Source: Rhodoferax lacus (GTDB lineage: Bacteria > Pseudomonadota > Gammaproteobacteria > Burkholderiales > Burkholderiaceae_C). Taken from it: a stretch of 64,000 nucleotides of DNA. The stretch lies in the NCBI RefSeq assembly GCF_003415675.1, contig NZ_QFZK01000008.1, positions 111,290 through 175,289 on the forward strand, written 5' to 3'. The notes beneath the pieces were generated by a model. That model had not been told where the DNA came from. It saw only the letters and a list, made by a program, of their open reading frames with translations, and did no database searches. Made by a program: the position numbers and the translations under genes. Shown piece after piece: positions 35,734 to 45,100 of the stretch (position 1 is the stretch's first letter; every line of letters begins with the position of its first letter).

Positions 35734-36246
35734 ATGAAGCGCATAGGCCATCTGATCGTTTCCATTCTCTGCCTGCTGGGCGCGGCCACCCAAGCCAGGG
35801 CCGTGCCCGCCGATTTGCCCACGGCCACCAGCATCAATGCACGCAAGATACTGAGTGACTCCAAGGTGGCAAAGGACGCGTTGGCTAAGTTCCAGGCAGA
35901 TTTCCTGCCCCAAGAAGCCGAGCTGCGGACCATGTCCTCCGCGCTCAAGGAGAAGTCTGCCGATCTGGACAAAGTCGGGCCCACTTTGAATCCGTCACAG
36001 TTGACAGCCAGGCAAAAAGAAATCGATGATCTGGCCCGGGACCTCAAGCGCCGCAGTCAGCAATTTGCGGAAGACCGGGATGCCAGAAAGCGTGACGACA
36101 TTCAGCATGTATTCAGTATCGCAACCCAGGCCGTGAAGAAGCTTGCAGAGAGCTCCCAAATGCATATCGTGTTTCAGGACACTGTCTACACGGCCCCTGG
36201 GGTGGACATCACGGCCAAGGTCATTCAAATCATGGACGCCCAGTAA
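35734..36246 (+). CDS. OmpH/Skp-like periplasmic protein
   Basis: A 170-residue precursor with signal peptide (MKRIGHLIVSILCLLGAATQ, cleavage near ARA). The mature part is a long coiled coil (FQADFLPQEAELRTMSSALK, ARQKEIDDLARDLKRRSQQF), the tentacle structure of Skp chaperones. The ending VDITAKVIQIMDAQ fits the OmpH family. It probably helps outer-membrane protein folding. It lies 72 bases after pbpG and 25 bases before the response regulator. Confidence 0.78.
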   Translation: MKRIGHLIVSILCLLGAATQARAVPADLPTATSINARKILSDSKVAKDALAKFQADFLPQEAELRTMSSALKEKSADLDKVGPTLNPSQLTARQKEIDDLARDLKRRSQQFAEDRDARKRDDIQHVFSIATQAVKKLAESSQMHIVFQDTVYTAPGVDITAKVIQIMDAQ

Positions 36247-36271
36247 ACCCTGCTGATTCAAGAGGCCTGTC

Positions 36272-36937
36272 ATGCGCTTGCTGTTGATTGAAGACGATAC
36301 GATGATCGGCGAGTCCGTACTTGATCTTCTGCGCAATGAGGGCTATGCCGTCGACTGGGTGAAGGACGGCGCCCTCGCACTGTCCGTTCTGGAAGACCAG
36401 CCATACGACCTCATCCTGCTGGACCTGGGCTTGCCCCTGTGTGACGGGCTGACGGTGCTAAAAACCTTGCGGGACCGCAAGAACCGAACACCGGTATTGG
36501 TGGCCACCGCACGCGATGCCATCGCCCAACGCATAGAGGGCCTGGACGCGGGCGCCGATGATTACATCGTCAAGCCCTATGACCTGGGCGAGATGTTGGC
36601 CAGAATCCGCTCCCTGGTTCGAAGGGCCGCCGGACGTGCTGAACCGGTGTACACCTATGCGGGTGTCAGCATTGATCCTGCAACACGCGAGGTGACAGTG
36701 GATGGCTTGCCGGTGGTGGTGTCGGCCCGGGAGTGGGTCATCCTGGAGTTGCTACTGGTCCGCCCCGGCATGGTGCTGTCACGCAAGCAGCTCGAAGAGC
36801 GGATGTATAGCTGGAAAGATGGCGTCAGCAGCAATGCCATAGAGGTCCATATCCACAGCCTGCGCAAGAAGATAGGCGCCGAGCTGATTCAGAACGTGCG
36901 CGGAGTGGGCTACATGATTTCCAAAGAGAGCCCATGA
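36272..36937 (+). CDS. OmpR-family response regulator, PmrA/QseB-like
   Basis: A 221-residue protein with a receiver domain (phosphoacceptor Asp51 in LILLDLGLP, acidic pair at DD8-9, Lys in IVKPYDLGE) and a C-terminal winged helix (LSRKQLEERMYSWKDGVSSN, then VHIHSLRKKIGAELIQNVRG). This sequence style matches the PmrA/QseB/BasR group, which binds CTTAAG-type direct repeats; three such boxes exist in this window. Its stop overlaps the kinase start (ATGA). Confidence 0.92.
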   Translation: MRLLLIEDDTMIGESVLDLLRNEGYAVDWVKDGALALSVLEDQPYDLILLDLGLPLCDGLTVLKTLRDRKNRTPVLVATARDAIAQRIEGLDAGADDYIVKPYDLGEMLARIRSLVRRAAGRAEPVYTYAGVSIDPATREVTVDGLPVVVSAREWVILELLLVRPGMVLSRKQLEERMYSWKDGVSSNAIEVHIHSLRKKIGAELIQNVRGVGYMISKESP

Positions 36938-38313
36938 AACGCAAGGTCACCAACTCGCTGCGGGCCCGGCTTTTGCTGCTGCTTTTTTCAGCCGTGCTCA
37001 TTACCGCGTGCATCCAGTCCTTTATCGCGTACCGGACATCGCTGGATGAAACCAACGAGATCTTCGACTACCAGATGCAGCAGATGGCCTTGTCGCTACG
37101 CTCCGGATTGAATATCGACGGCTACAGCAATGGCTTTCGCCAGGAAGAGGACGAAGGCTTTGAGTTCATCGTGCAGGTGTCCGCATCAGACGGCAAGGTA
37201 CTTTTTCAATCCTCTTCCAGTACACCATTGCCACAGCGGGACGGCACTGGATTCAGCTTGTTTGACGCACGCGGAACGACCTACAAGCTCTATTCCCTGC
37301 GCTACGGCAACCATCTGATACAGATCGCACAGGACCGCGCCGCCCGGCGCAGCCTGGCAAGAAATTTGGCCTTCAGAACCACCATACCCATCATCATCAT
37401 GGTCACGTTGCTGCTCTTCATGGTGTGGTGGGTGGTGACCTCGTCCCTGGCTCCAGTGACCCGCGTACAGCGCCAGATAGCCACGCGAAAGGCAGAATCA
37501 CTGGACGAAGTGGACACCACGGGTTTGCCCAATGAAGTACGCCCCTTGGTTGAGGAACTCAACCTCTTGCTGCGGCGCATGCGCCATGCCTTCGATGTCC
37601 AGAAGAACTTTGTAGCCGATGCCGCCCACGAATTGCGTTCGCCGCTCTCCGCGCTGAAGTTACAGGTTGAGCAGTTGCGGCGCTCCAGCACCAACAAGGA
37701 TAGGGACATCGCCGTCCAGCGCCTGGGGTCCGGGATTGACCGTGCCACCCGCCTGGTGGAGCAGTTGATGGTGCTGGCCAGGCAGCAGGCCAACGCAGAG
37801 TTGCACAGCAGTGCCCGGCCCGTCGAGATCAACCGGCTCAGCCTGCTGGCGTTCAACGACGTGTACCCCTTGGCCCAGCAAAAACATATGGACATGGGGT
37901 TGATGCAATCCGACGAGTGCTATGTGATGGGCCACGAGGAAGGCTTGCGCATCATGCTGCGCAACCTGCTTGACAACGCCGTCAAGTACTCACCTGACCA
38001 CAGCAAGATTGACTTCCGGGTGGAGGCGAGTGCGCGGTCCGTACGCCTTGTCATTGAAGACAATGGCCCAGGCATTCCAGAGGGCGACCTGCAGCGTGTC
38101 ATGGACAGGTTTTACCGGATACCGGGCAATCCGGTGTCCGGCAGTGGATTGGGCCTGTCCATTGTCCAGGCCATCGCCGATTTGCATGCAGCGAAAATTG
38201 AAATGAGAAAGTCCACGGCCCTGGGCGGCCTGGAATTCAGCCTGACATTCGAGGCCTATCGCATGGCATCTCCTTACCCGTCCCCCCATCACGGAGCAAC
38301 GTCCCCACCATGA
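36934..38313 (+). CDS. Sensor histidine kinase, QseC/PmrB-like
   Basis: A 459-residue inner-membrane kinase with two transmembrane helices (about 13-33 and 150-170), a periplasmic domain of about 115 residues without acidic ExxE iron-binding clusters, HAMP-like linker, H-box with His232 (NFVADAAHELRSPLSALKLQ), N-box LLDNAVKYSPDH, and G-boxes EDNGPGIPEGDL and GSGLGLSI. It should phosphorylate the regulator encoded just upstream. Four bases overlap with each neighbour. Confidence 0.92.
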   Translation: MKRKVTNSLRARLLLLLFSAVLITACIQSFIAYRTSLDETNEIFDYQMQQMALSLRSGLNIDGYSNGFRQEEDEGFEFIVQVSASDGKVLFQSSSSTPLPQRDGTGFSLFDARGTTYKLYSLRYGNHLIQIAQDRAARRSLARNLAFRTTIPIIIMVTLLLFMVWWVVTSSLAPVTRVQRQIATRKAESLDEVDTTGLPNEVRPLVEELNLLLRRMRHAFDVQKNFVADAAHELRSPLSALKLQVEQLRRSSTNKDRDIAVQRLGSGIDRATRLVEQLMVLARQQANAELHSSARPVEINRLSLLAFNDVYPLAQQKHMDMGLMQSDECYVMGHEEGLRIMLRNLLDNAVKYSPDHSKIDFRVEASARSVRLVIEDNGPGIPEGDLQRVMDRFYRIPGNPVSGSGLGLSIVQAIADLHAAKIEMRKSTALGGLEFSLTFEAYRMASPYPSPHHGATSPP

Positions 38314-38537
38314 AGCCACTTCTTGTAGCCTGCACGATCCTGTTGATGTTCGGCAGTGTTGGTCTCAGCAATGCGCTACGTATCAACACCTTTACCAAGG
38401 GGCCGTACAGTCAGGTGATTGCACCCCTCTATGCGAATGACAGCGACGATGTGATCCGCCAAAAGATCAAGCTCGCATCGGAAAAAGTCACCATTGAACC
38501 CTCTGTGATTCTGCCTTTCTGGCCGGCGCGCAAGTAG
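38310..38537 (+). CDS. Small exported protein coupled to the sensor kinase
   Basis: A 75-residue precursor with a signal peptide (LLVACTILLMFGSVGLSNA). The mature part is about 53 residues, without Cys, ending FWPARK. Its ATG overlaps the kinase stop, which implies coupled translation and possibly a role as a periplasmic modulator of the kinase. The family is not recognised. Confidence 0.55.
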   Translation: MKPLLVACTILLMFGSVGLSNALRINTFTKGPYSQVIAPLYANDSDDVIRQKIKLASEKVTIEPSVILPFWPARK

Positions 38538-38557
38538 CTTTCCATTTCGAATTGAAA

Positions 38558-38586
38558 AAGGCCATGAAGCCTGGCTTCACGGCCTT
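38558..38586 (-). terminator. Bidirectional hairpin between the kinase operon and pstS
   Basis: AAGGCC-A-TGAAGC (38558-38570) pairs with GCTTCA-C-GGCCTT (38574-38586), with one mismatch and a CTG loop. On the minus strand the stem is followed by TTTTTC, so it is a good terminator for pstS; on the plus strand the T-run is short. Confidence 0.8.
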
Positions 38587-38603
38587 CAAGCGGATGGGAT
38601 TGA

Positions 38604-39647
38604 TTACTTGTAGGGGACGGCCTTGCCGCTTGCGTCCTTGATGTCACCCCAGGACTTCTGGATTGCAGCAACCACAGCAGCTGGCATAGGGACGTAGTCC
38701 AGGTCGGCAGCAGCCTTTGCGCCGTTGGCATAGGCCCAATTGAAGAACTTCAGCACTTCGCTGGCATTTGCCGGCTTGTCCTGCGTGTTGTGCATCAGGA
38801 TGAATGTGGCACCGCTGATGGGCCATGAGTCCTTGCCAGGCTGGTTGGTAAGAATCTGGTAGAACGATTTGCTCCAGTCTGCGCCGGCGGCGGCCGCCTT
38901 GAAAGCCGTGTCGTCGGGCTGCACAAAATTACCGGCTGCGTTCTGCAGCAAGGCGTAGTTCATCTTGTTCTGCTTCACATAGGAATACTCAACGTAGCCC
39001 ATCGAATTGGGAAGGCGATTGACGAAGGCGGATACCCCCTCATTACCCTTGCCACCCGCACCGCTGGGCCAATTCACAGCCGTTCCCTCGCCGACTTTGG
39101 TCTTCCATTCCATACTGACTTTGCTCAGGTAGTTGGTGAAAATAAAGGTGGTGCCCGAGCCGTCTGCGCGGCGGACCAGTGCGATGTCTGCATCCGGCAA
39201 GGCCAGTGTCGGGTTCAGGGTCTTGATGGCGGGATCATTCCACTTGGTCACCTTGCCCAGGAAGATGTCGGCCAACAGCGGGCCTGTGAACTTGAGCTGC
39301 CCGGGTGCAATGCCCTTGATGTTGATGACCGGCACCACACCACCCATAACGGTGGGGAACTGCAGCTGACCCTTGGACTTGAGCACCTCGTCGCTCAGGG
39401 GCATGTCGGAGGCGCCAAAGTCCACTGTCTTTGAATCAATCTGCTTGATGCCGCCACCCGATCCAATGGACTGGTAGTTCACTTTGACGCCGCTTGCCTT
39501 GTTGTAGTCCGAAGCCCATTTGGCGTATACGGGAGCCGGAAAGCTGGCGCCTGCACCGGTGACATCCTGGGCATATAGCGGCATGGTGAAGGCCAACGAC
39601 GTGAGTGATGCGACGGCAAGAGAAAGGACTGAGGGGGCTTTATTCAT
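38604..39647 (-). CDS. pstS: Phosphate ABC transporter substrate-binding protein
   Basis: PstS captures inorganic phosphate in the periplasm for PstCAB. The 347-residue precursor has a signal peptide (AVASLTSLAFTMPLYA) and conserved phosphate-binding elements: TGAGASFPAPVYAKWASDY, SIGSGGGIKQI, DFGASDMPLS and RRADGSGTTFIFTNYLS. No pstCAB genes follow, so it stands alone here. The promoter has a Pho box and a PmrA-type box, predicting joint control. Confidence 0.95.
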   Translation of the reverse strand: MNKAPSVLSLAVASLTSLAFTMPLYAQDVTGAGASFPAPVYAKWASDYNKASGVKVNYQSIGSGGGIKQIDSKTVDFGASDMPLSDEVLKSKGQLQFPTVMGGVVPVINIKGIAPGQLKFTGPLLADIFLGKVTKWNDPAIKTLNPTLALPDADIALVRRADGSGTTFIFTNYLSKVSMEWKTKVGEGTAVNWPSGAGGKGNEGVSAFVNRLPNSMGYVEYSYVKQNKMNYALLQNAAGNFVQPDDTAFKAAAAGADWSKSFYQILTNQPGKDSWPISGATFILMHNTQDKPANASEVLKFFNWAYANGAKAAADLDYVPMPAAVVAAIQKSWGDIKDASGKAVPYK

Positions 39648-39690
39648 GGATGAACCTTGGGTTGTGAGGCCGCTAAGGTATGAGCCGGAA

Positions 39691-39708
39691 GTGACAGTTC
39701 GGTGACAG
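39691..39708 (-). promoter_or_regulatory. Pho box upstream of pstS
   Basis: On the minus strand CTGTCACCGAACTGTCAC has two CTGTCA repeats with an 11-base period, as in the PhoB consensus. It lies 43 bases upstream of the pstS start codon. Confidence 0.8.
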
Positions 39709-39717
39709 TCACTGCGA

Positions 39718-39734
39718 TTTAAGTTTCACTTAAT
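39718..39734 (-). promoter_or_regulatory. PmrA-box-like site upstream of pstS
   Basis: TTTAAG-TTTCA-CTTAAT matches the YTTAAG-N5-YTTAAG pattern with one mismatch. It lies nine bases further upstream than the Pho box. Confidence 0.62.
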
Positions 39735-40007
39735 TGTCAGCGCTGAGCGCACAGTCATTTGCGGGGATGTCTGTCCACAATAATGTCCGCCTAACTTGCG
39801 CTTTGAGCAGAACTCATTCCTTGAAAGCGCTACTGGCAGCCATAACTAGAGTACATTTTTTCAGAACTAGCAGGCGTTTTACTCACTGAGATAGCTTGTG
39901 CAAAATAAAATGCGTGTTAACTGGTCCTTCATGACATTTTGCGATTGATTATTGTCAATCGAATCCAGGAATTGAGGTGGACACTGGAACTTTACAAGGA
40001 GTCCAAT

Positions 40008-40205
40008 ATGAAGCTACTTACCGACCTCTTCACTACCGATTATGGGATCATGAGTATTAGCGGCATAGCATTCATGCTCGGGATGGCAGTATTTTTTTAC
40101 TGGTATATCAACCGCAAAATGGATGAGGCAGAAGCCCTTGCCAGCAAGAAAAAAATAGTTCCTTCCCAAGGAAGCAAGCGCCTCCCGGAGTTGTTGATGC
40201 GCTGA
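40008..40205 (+). CDS. DUF3149-type small membrane protein
   Basis: A 65-residue protein with one transmembrane helix (GIAFMLGMAVFFYWYINRK) and a basic C-terminal tail. The DLFTTDYGI start is shared with the smaller protein at 13415-13579. The ATG at 40008 follows ACAAGGAGTCCAAT. It is convergent with the sulfide:quinone oxidoreductase gene (17 bases apart). Function unknown. Confidence 0.75.
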   Translation: MKLLTDLFTTDYGIMSISGIAFMLGMAVFFYWYINRKMDEAEALASKKKIVPSQGSKRLPELLMR

Positions 40206-40222
40206 CTACCTGCCGGTGAGGC

Positions 40223-41530
40223 CTAGTGGTGCGAATGGGGTATCTTCTCCGCCAGCCGCACAATACCCAACGCCTTTAGCACATACTTTTCATAGACCGG
40301 TTCGGAAGTACCTTTGCGAATCTTGCGCATAAAGTATTTTTCGAACGCAATCTTGGCCAAGTGCACCCACTTGCCCTTCTTGAACCAATTCACATTGCGC
40401 GGCGGGATTTGCGGAAGAGCCACAAAGGCAGCGCCCGTGTCACCCATGTCAGCCAGACAGATGGCATTCCACGTCCCCTTGGCGTTCGCCGGCTTACCAG
40501 CCAGTTCATCTGCAATGTTGTGTGCAATTGCGCCTACCATGCTCTCAATCATGTAGCCAGTCTTGGGCGTTCCAGTGGCAACCGGTGTGACTTCCACAGG
40601 CGGTATGGCCACGCATACGCCAGCCGAGAAAATGTTTCTATACGCCTTGCTTCGCTGGTATTCGTCAATAAGCACAAAGCCGCGCGGATTGCAAAGATTG
40701 GGTACGGCAGCGACCGCGTCCACGCCCTTGAAGGCTGGCAGCATCATGGACAGCTTGAAGGGAAGCTCGTGCTCCTTGTAGACATTGCCCAGGTCGTCGA
40801 GCTGGGTGACAAACATCTTGCCGTCTTCAACCAGGGTGGTCTTGGCGTTGGTAATCCACTTCATGTCCCGGTTGCGCATTTCGGACTCCAACATGGATTT
40901 GCTGTCGCCCACACCGCCCAGGCCCAGGTGACCGATATAGGGTTCGCTCGATACATAGGTAATGGGCACCTTGTTGCGCAGCTTGCGTTTGCGCAGGTCC
41001 GTATCCAAGATGAAGGCGAATTCATAGGCCGGACCAAAGCAGCTTGCGCCGGGCATGGCACCTATCACCACCGGGCCAGGGTTCGTGAGGAAGTTTTCGT
41101 AGTCGGCCCAGAAGGCCTGGGCATGGTCCACGCTGCAGACGGAATGGGTGAATCCGCCACCACCGTGAGAAACGGGTCCGGCACCAGGCACTTCGCTGAA
41201 GGACAGCTTGGGCCCTGTGGTGATCACCAAATAGTCGTAGGCCAGCGATTCACCATTGCCCAAGGTCAGCATATTTGCCTCGGCGTTGATGGCTGTGACT
41301 GGCTGGGCAATAAACCCAATGCCCTTTCGCTCCAGATACGGCCGTATGGGCAAGGTAATGTCTTCGCGTTGTCGCCAGCCCACAGCAATCCAGGGGTTGC
41401 TGGGTACGAACTGGAAGTAGTCCACCGCATTGACGACGGTGATCTTGTGCTCTTTGGGCAGCAATTCGCGCAGTTCATATGCAGCGGGCATGCCGCCTAT
41501 TCCTGCGCCTACGATTACGATGTGGGACAT
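40223..41530 (-). CDS. sqr: Sulfide:quinone oxidoreductase, type I-like
   Basis: SQR oxidises sulfide to polysulfide or persulfide at the membrane and reduces quinone. The 435-residue flavoprotein has the FAD-binding GAGIGGMPAAYEL near the N-terminus and cysteines at 132, 164 and 358 (in SVCSV, GASCFG, AICLAD). These are spaced as the three redox cysteines of type I SQR (about 128, 160 and 356 in the Acidithiobacillus enzyme). An amphipathic C-terminus (KYVLKALGIVRLAEKI) would anchor it. It is the last gene of the RND-DUF2892-csoR-sqr operon. Confidence 0.88.
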   Translation of the reverse strand: MSHIVIVGAGIGGMPAAYELRELLPKEHKITVVNAVDYFQFVPSNPWIAVGWRQREDITLPIRPYLERKGIGFIAQPVTAINAEANMLTLGNGESLAYDYLVITTGPKLSFSEVPGAGPVSHGGGGFTHSVCSVDHAQAFWADYENFLTNPGPVVIGAMPGASCFGPAYEFAFILDTDLRKRKLRNKVPITYVSSEPYIGHLGLGGVGDSKSMLESEMRNRDMKWITNAKTTLVEDGKMFVTQLDDLGNVYKEHELPFKLSMMLPAFKGVDAVAAVPNLCNPRGFVLIDEYQRSKAYRNIFSAGVCVAIPPVEVTPVATGTPKTGYMIESMVGAIAHNIADELAGKPANAKGTWNAICLADMGDTGAAFVALPQIPPRNVNWFKKGKWVHLAKIAFEKYFMRKIRKGTSEPVYEKYVLKALGIVRLAEKIPHSHH

Positions 41531-41580
41531 GAGAATTCTCCTGGTGTTGTATTTATTGAAAGGGTGAGGGCTGTCAGGAC

Positions 41581-41919
41581 TTAGCGCATGCGGGCCAGCA
41601 TGGTTTCCAAATCCTTAAGCACCACTGCTTTTGTCTCACTCTGGGGGCTGCCGTTGGCCATCAGAGTTTCTATTTCTTGCTCAGCAAAGCACAGGGTCAT
41701 GCGCAGATAGGTACTGTCGAGCGCCTTGCGCGCAGCAGAAAATTGGTGCCCTATGCTCTGACAATCTTCACCTTCTTCCAGCATGCGCTGTATGCCGCGG
41801 ATCTGACCCTCGGCACGGCGCAGTCGATTCAGGATGTCGGTTCGGGCATCGTCTTTCTCCAGGCCATGCAGTACTTTGGCGGGTTTGCGCTGTGTGACCT
41901 GCGAATTTGGTTCGCTCAT
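41581..41919 (-). CDS. CsoR/FrmR-family transcriptional repressor with atypical ligands
   Basis: A 112-residue all-helical regulator starting MSEPNSQVTQRKP after GGAGAACATT. The core LNRLRRAEGQIRGIQRML matches CsoR/RcnR/FrmR/CstR proteins. The conserved first Cys is present (GEDCQS), but the position usually held by the second-helix His is Phe, with a Cys one residue earlier (RMTLCFAEQ), and no Cys at the next classical position. This Cys pair without His suits thiol or persulfide sensing more than copper. It lies between DUF2892 and sqr and probably represses the whole operon. Confidence 0.85.
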   Translation of the reverse strand: MSEPNSQVTQRKPAKVLHGLEKDDARTDILNRLRRAEGQIRGIQRMLEEGEDCQSIGHQFSAARKALDSTYLRMTLCFAEQEIETLMANGSPQSETKAVVLKDLETMLARMR

Positions 41920-41945
41920 AATGTTCTCCATCAAAGAGACCGCGA

Positions 41946-42170
41946 TCACACCCCACAATTTGTTTTGGACTCTGGCACGCCCAGTTTTTTTAGTATCCAG
42001 CCCATAGGGCAGAATTTGGTAATACCAAACTGGAACAAATTGGCACCTACAAAGGCTGTAAAGAACAACCAGTAGTGTGAGATAAATATCGGGCTGGCGT
42101 CCACGCCAAAGGCCAGCGACAGCAGAATGAAGCTGCCGGCGAGGAGGTGAATATAGCGGTCTACGGTCAT
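41946..42170 (-). CDS. DUF2892 (YgaP-like) small membrane protein
   Basis: A 74-residue protein with two membrane segments (IHLLAGSFILLSLAFGV and HYWLFFTAFVGANLFQFG) and the KFCPMGWIL motif of the DUF2892 family. In other bacteria such domains accompany rhodaneses and sulfide oxidation genes. It lies 27 bases after the RND gene and 26 before the repressor. A second, larger DUF2892 protein is at 16333-17226. Confidence 0.85.
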   Translation of the reverse strand: MTVDRYIHLLAGSFILLSLAFGVDASPIFISHYWLFFTAFVGANLFQFGITKFCPMGWILKKLGVPESKTNCGV

Positions 42171-42197
42171 GGGAATCTCCTGGTTGATAAGGGTTGC

Positions 42198-45100
42198 TTA
42201 CGGGGAAACAATCTTCGCGTCTGCGCGCGCTTCCATACGGCGCCGGAACAGCGCGTAATACAGAACAGGTATCACCACCAGCGTGAGCATGGTGGATACC
42301 AGAATGCCGAAGATCAGGGAGATGGCCAAGCCATTGAAGATCGGGTCGTCCAGAATGAAGAAGGCGCCTATCATGGCCGCTAAGCCGGTGAGCACAATCG
42401 GCTGCGCACGCACCACAGCGGACTGCAGTACAGCAGTCTTGAAGTCCACGCCCTGGGTGACTTGCAGCTCAATGAAATCCACCAAAAGGATGGAATTGCG
42501 AACAATGATGCCAGCTAGGGCAATCATGCCAATCATGCTGGTGGCCGTGAACTGCGAGCCCAGAAGCGCGTGACCTGGCATCACGCCAATAATCGTCAAG
42601 GGTATGGGCGCCATGATCACCAGCGGCGTAAGGTAGCTCTTGAACTGAGCCACCACCAGGAGGTAGATAAGGATCAGGCCCACGCCATAGGCCGCACCCA
42701 TGTCGCGGAAAGTGTCATAGGTGATTTGGGACTCACCATCCCACTTCAGGGCGTACTGACGGTAGGTGTCTGAGGGTTGGTGGATCCAGTACTCGCCCAC
42801 TGTGGTCTTTACCTGCTTATCGATGGTGGAGCGAATCGCAAACAGGCCGTACAGGGGTGAGTCCAGCTTGCCGGCCATGTCGCCAAACACATAGCTCACG
42901 CCCTTGAGGTCCTTCGTGTAGAGCGGCTTATCGATCACACCCATTTCTACCTGCACCAGTTCCGAGAGCGGCACTAACTGGCCATTGGCAGCACGCATAG
43001 GCAACGCCAGGATCGCGTCCAGTCCGACCTGGCTTTGCAACGGCAACTGGATGCGCACTGGCACCGGGTATTTGGACTGGCCGTCGTGCAGGAAGGCGGC
43101 GTCAGTGCCCGACAGGGCCGAAGCAACGGTCTGGGCCACAGCGGCTACCGGAATCCCGAGACTGTCCGCACGCTGGCGGCGCACGCGCAGGAAGGCGCGT
43201 GCAGCGATTTCGCGCAAGGTGGTGTCGATGGCGACGATGTCCTGTGTGGCAGCAAAGGACCTTTCCACTTGTTGCGCCAGGTGCTGACGGCCAGTTTCGT
43301 CCGGGCCATAGATTTCCGCCACCAGGGGCGACATCACCGGAGGGCCCGGTGGCACTTCTACCACCTTGATTCGTGCATGGTGTGCAAGGCCTATCTTCTC
43401 CAGTGCCGGGCGCAAGCGCTGTGCAATCACATGGCTCTTGTCACTGCGGTGGTGCTTGTCCACCAAGTTCACCTGCAGATCGCCCTGCTCCGCATCGGCG
43501 CGCAGATAGTACTGACGCACCAAGCCATTGAAGGTGATAGGAGATGCCGTTCCGGCGTACGCCTGCAGGTTGGTGACCTCGGGTTGAAGCGCAAGAAAGG
43601 CACCCAGTTCCTGCAGCGCGGCTGCGGTCTCTTCGAGCGGGGTCCCCGCTGGCATATCCACCACCACTTGGAACTCACTCTTGTTGTCAAAAGGTAGCAT
43701 CTTGAGTACCACCAGTTGCACCACGGCCAGTCCCACCGACAGCAGCAATGCACCCAGAATGCCAGCCAGCAGCATCCAGCGCTTGCGCGCGCTGTTTAGA
43801 AAGGGTGACAAGATGCTGTCAAAAAGTCTTTGCACTTTGGAGGCTTTTACTTCGTCTTGTGCTTGGCCCTTTTCGTGCGATGCGTGTCCGCCATGCTCCC
43901 GCATGAATTTCAAGGCCAACCAAGGCGTCACGGTGAAAGCAATGGCCAGGGAAATTGCCATACCCAAACTGGAGTTGATTGGGATCGGACTCATATAGGG
44001 CCCCATCAAGCCTGACACAAAGGCCATGGGCAGCAAGGCCGCAATCACCGTGAGCGTGGCCAGAATCGTGGGGCCGCCCACTTCATCCACGGCACGGGGA
44101 ATGATGTCCACAAGCCGCGCATCGGGCTCGAGCTGCTGGTGGCGGTGGATGTTTTCGACTACCACGATGGCGTCGTCTACCAGAATGCCAATCGAGAAAA
44201 TCAGGGCAAACAAAGACACACGGTTGAGTGTGAAGCCCCAGGCCCAGGAGGCAAACAGCGTGGCCGTGAGCGTCAGAATCACAGCGGCGCCTACGATGAT
44301 GGCTTCACGCCGGCCGAGCGCAAAGCCGACCAGCAGAATCACCGAGCCGGTGGCAAAAGCCAACTTCTGGATCAGCTTGTTAGCCTTCTCGGCCGCGGTC
44401 AGACCGTAGTCGCGTGTGGCGGTGACTTGCACATTGGCGGGGATCACAGTGTTGCGCAGAGCGTCAATCTTGGCGCGCACGGCGGTCGATACATCTACTG
44501 CGTTTTCGCCGGGCTTTTTGGTGACCTGGATGGTCACTGCCGGATAAGTCTGACCGGTCTGGGCTGCAGCTTCCTGGCCTTTCTCCTGCCCAACTTCTTT
44601 CTCAGCAGCAGCACCTGGGGTAAACCACACGTACCTGGTAGTCTGCTGTGCGCCCGCGCTCACGACGGCCACATCGCGCAGGAACACGGGTTTGCCGTTG
44701 CTCACGCCCACCACCATATCGGCTACGTCCTCAGCATTGCGCAGGAACTCACCGGCTTCCACGCTCAGCATTTGTGCATTGGCACTTGGACTGGCCACCG
44801 CACCGGCAGGCATGCCGTAGTTTGCTGCTCCCACCATTTTCTGCAGCGTCAGGATGTCAATGCCACGTGCACGCATGCGGGCCGGGTCCACCTGAATCTG
44901 CACGGAGCGTCCGGGCCCACCCATGGTCTTGACTTCGCGCACTCCGGGAACCGCCTTGACCTCGGCCTCCAGTGCGTGGGCCACGGTTTCCAGGTCCATC
45001 GCAGACATTGTGTCTTTGGCCCACAAGGTCACCGCCACCACCGGCACGTCATCAATCCCCTTGGGCTTGACAATGGGGGCCAGTGTGCCCAAGCCTTGTG

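Noticed and set aside
40361..41584. 407-residue plus-strand frame
   Set aside because: It is the mirror of the sqr gene, with no ribosome-binding site and a composition typical of a shadow frame.
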